A stretch of DNA of 5,859 nucleotides, taken from Streptosporangiaceae bacterium (GTDB lineage Bacteria; Actinomycetota; Actinomycetes; Streptosporangiales; Streptosporangiaceae). The notes beneath the pieces were generated by a model that searched no databases, had not been told where the DNA came from, and worked only from the letters and a program-made list of their open reading frames with translations. Shown piece by piece: positions 5,105 through 5,859 of the stretch (positions are counted from its first letter, which is position 1; every line of letters starts with the position of its first letter). The stretch spans positions 1 through 5,859 of the forward strand of contig JASHXW010000121.1 of NCBI GenBank assembly GCA_030043395.1, written 5' to 3'. Made by a program: the position numbers and the translations under genes.

Positions 5105-5859
5105 GTGACATATCTACTTCAGCAGCTGCTGACCACGGCAGCGGCGCAGTGGCCGGAACGGCCCGCAGTGGCGGACTGCAGCGGCCAGCTCAGCTACCAG
5201 GACCTGGATCGGCTCAGCAACCAGATGGCCCGGACTTTGCTGCGCCTCGGCGTGGCTCCCGGCGACAGGGTCGGCGTGCTTGCGCCTAAGTCGGCCGGCT
5301 CGGTGATCGCCATCTACGCGACGCTGAAAGCGGGCGCCTGCTACGTGCCACTTGACCCCAAGGCTCCGCAGGAGCGTCTCAGCTTCGTCGTGCGCGACAG
5401 CGGCGCCAGCGTCATCGTGGCGGACCAGCCCCGAACTGGCCAGGCGGCCAGCCTGCTGGCCGGACTCGCCCGGCAGGGTTGCGCGGTCGTGACCAGTTGC
5501 GCCGGGGGCGTTCAAGCCGACGATGCCCCCGCCGACCACGCGCAGGACGTGACGGTCGTGCCCTGGAGCGCCGTCGCCGGCGAGCAGGCGGAGGCATTGG
5601 ACCACGAGCGCGCGATCGAAACCGACCTGGCCTACATCCTGTACACGTCGGGGTCCACTGGCACCCCGAAGGGAGTGATGATCTCCCACCGCAACTCGCT
5701 GACCTTCGTCGAATGGGCGGCACGGGCCGCCAGGCTGAGCGAGCAGGACCGGGTGTGCAGCCCCGCGCCCCTGCATTTTGACCTGTCGGTCTTCGACATC
5801 TTCTCCGCGTGCCTGGCTGGAGCCTGCGCGACGGTGCTGCCCGGAGCAGTGGCCACATT
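5105..5859 (+). CDS. Stand-alone amino acid adenylation enzyme, probable L-proline:carrier-protein ligase (PltF/CloN4 type), 3' end outside window
   Basis: The first 251 residues of an ANL-superfamily adenylation enzyme are present; the family is usually about 500 long, so about half is missing. It begins directly with the adenylation fold and has no condensation domain in front. Core motifs in order are A1-like 'LSYQDL' (29-34), A2 'LKAGACYVPLD' (74-84), A3 phosphate loop 'YILYTSGSTGTPKG' (177-190) and A4 'FDLSVFD' (225-231). In A4 the first three specificity positions read Asp226, Leu227 and Phe230. From memory, D-L at the start is typical of the prolyl-activating enzymes of pyrrole pathways, whereas serine-activating domains usually have D-V-W. 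It would convert L-proline to prolyl-AMP and load it on a separate carrier protein for the dehydrogenase upstream. The rest of the code and motifs A5-A10 lie outside the window. GTG start with AAGGAG 4 bases upstream. Confidence 0.88.
   Translation, partial: MTYLLQQLLTTAAAQWPERPAVADCSGQLSYQDLDRLSNQMARTLLRLGVAPGDRVGVLAPKSAGSVIAIYATLKAGACYVPLDPKAPQERLSFVVRDSGASVIVADQPRTGQAASLLAGLARQGCAVVTSCAGGVQADDAPADHAQDVTVVPWSAVAGEQAEALDHERAIETDLAYILYTSGSTGTPKGVMISHRNSLTFVEWAARAARLSEQDRVCSPAPLHFDLSVFDIFSACLAGACATVLPGAVAT

Noticed and set aside
1..5859. CRISPR array, tRNA or rRNA gene, insertion sequence.
   Set aside because: I saw no regularly spaced repeats, no tRNA-like cloverleaf, no rRNA segments, and no transposase-like protein or terminal inverted repeats.

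Overview
This window comes from a high-GC Gram-positive genome, most likely an actinomycete. The genes use GC-rich third codon positions, GTG starts and GGAGG-type ribosome binding sites. It looks like part of a specialised-metabolite gene cluster. I recognised families from the translated proteins by eye; no database search was run.

Layout. (1) Positions 1-75 hold the last 24 codons of a gene that starts outside the window. (2) A 286-base leader follows, less GC-rich near 95-160, with a 13-bp palindrome. (3) A B12-binding-domain radical SAM enzyme lies on the plus strand at 362-2110. (4) A cytochrome P450 (2043-3323) and its small [3Fe-4S] ferredoxin (3325-3525) form a tight two-gene minus-strand operon, ferredoxin first. 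The P450 3' end overlaps the radical SAM 3' end by 68 bases, tail to tail. (5) The region between 3526 and 3912 separates the ferredoxin from the next plus-strand gene. It has three inverted repeats on the ferredoxin side and, on the other side, an AT-rich stretch, a 31-bp-spaced direct repeat and a possible 19-residue leader ORF. (6) An acyl-CoA-dehydrogenase-like flavoprotein (3913-5058) is followed 46 bases later by the start of a stand-alone amino acid adenylation enzyme (5105 to beyond the window).

How the genes may work together. An adenylation enzyme next to an acyl-CoA-dehydrogenase homologue is the classic pair that loads L-proline on a carrier protein and oxidises it to pyrrole-2-carboxyl (PltF/PltE, RedM/RedW, CloN4/CloN3). 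A cobalamin radical SAM enzyme close by matches the clorobiocin/coumermycin set, where CloN6/CouN6 methylates the pyrrole at C-5. The best hypothesis is therefore a 5-methylpyrrole-2-carboxyl (or otherwise C-methylated pyrrole) supply pathway, with the P450/ferredoxin pair as a separate tailoring oxidation. The carrier protein, acyltransferase and scaffold genes are not in the window, so the final product cannot be named. Substrate assignments are inference; the enzyme families are clear from motifs.
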